Position numbers and translations under genes: made by a program
Origin: Bradyrhizobiaceae bacterium
GTDB lineage: Bacteria; Pseudomonadota; Alphaproteobacteria; Rhizobiales; Hyphomicrobiaceae
Assembly (NCBI GenBank): GCA_947475855.1
Contig: CANJPN010000423.1
Location: 1 to 5,815, forward strand
DNA: 5,815 bases
Direction of reading: 5' to 3'
In this document: in pieces, positions 5,752-5,815 of the stretch
How the letters are laid out: each line of letters begins with the position of its first letter
How positions within the stretch are numbered: position 1 is the first letter of the stretch
Notes under the pieces: generated by a model
The model's input: only the letters and a program-made list of their open reading frames with translations
Databases searched by the model: none
Told to the model about the DNA's origin: nothing

Positions 5752-5782
5752 GTCAGGCGGCCGGGATTGCCGGCGGCCTGAC
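5752..5782. other. GC-rich imperfect hairpin over the stop codon of the right-edge gene
   Basis: GTCAGGCGGCCGG (5752-5764) pairs with CCGGCGGCCTGAC (5770-5782): 12 of 13 pairs, one G-G mismatch, loop GATTG. The TGA of the reading frame entering from the right (5753-5755) lies in the left arm. No T-run follows on either strand, so it is not a standard intrinsic terminator. Confidence 0.55.
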
Positions 5783-5815
5783 GGTGGCATCATCGCAGAA
5801 GCCGGCCATCGTTTC
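5753..5815 (-). CDS. C-terminal 20 residues of a minus-strand gene entering from the right edge (tentative)
   Basis: Starting at the last base, one minus-strand frame is open to a TGA at 5753-5755 and reads ETMAGFCDDATVRPPAIPAA. Sixteen of the twenty third positions are G or C, which fits a coding frame. Only 60 coding bases are visible, so the product cannot be identified and the frame choice is uncertain. If real, its stop lies 26 bases before the ATG of the 42-residue reading frame. Confidence 0.3.
   Translation of the reverse strand, partial: ETMAGFCDDATVRPPAIPAA

Overview
The window is a GC-rich, tightly packed stretch of bacterial chromosome. GC-rich third codon positions, a secreted YtcJ-type amidohydrolase, an adjacent Rieske protein and ACMSD-like amidohydrolase, and a paired-hairpin intergenic repeat of the GTCATCCCGG... 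type all fit an alphaproteobacterium (Hyphomicrobiales or Rhodospirillales style). That placement is an inference from style, not from a marker gene. There are no rRNA, tRNA, CRISPR, transposase or phage genes.

Left part (1-2309). The 3' end of an unidentified plus-strand gene (1-147) converges on a minus-strand, probably exported, metal-dependent amidohydrolase (185-1849). Behind that start, 1850-2039 is non-coding and carries a cluster of ATCGGAT-type dyads. Next, on the minus strand, is a small exported protein with eight cysteines (2040-2309, 89 aa).

Middle (2310-3733). A 353-base divergent spacer holds a plausible sigma70-type promoter for a plus-strand gene. That gene encodes an inner-membrane-anchored or exported protein with about 175 residues of proline-rich linker and a degenerate OmpA-like C-terminal domain.

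Right part (3738-5815). A two-gene minus-strand operon encodes an ACMSD-like amidohydrolase (4179-5297) followed three bases later by a small Rieske [2Fe-2S] protein (3738-4175). The Rieske gene ends only 4 bp from the convergent OmpA-like gene. Upstream of the operon are a perfect 2 x 18 bp tandem duplication (5362-5397) and a 94-bp inverted pair of hairpins (5437-5530) whose differences are compensated inside each stem. At the far right are a terminator-like hairpin, a short 42-codon minus-strand reading frame that looks like a genuine protein tail, and the last 20 codons of a further minus-strand gene. The latter two may be one gene broken by a frameshift at a GC-rich hairpin.

Functionally, the amidohydrolase/Rieske pair suggests catabolism of an aromatic or carboxylated ring compound, with the Rieske protein as an electron carrier or a subunit of a redox step; the substrate cannot be read from the sequence. 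I see no obvious undescribed multi-gene system. The most unusual items are the eight-Cys secreted protein, the proline-linker protein with a modified peptidoglycan-binding site, and the covarying repeat hairpins.
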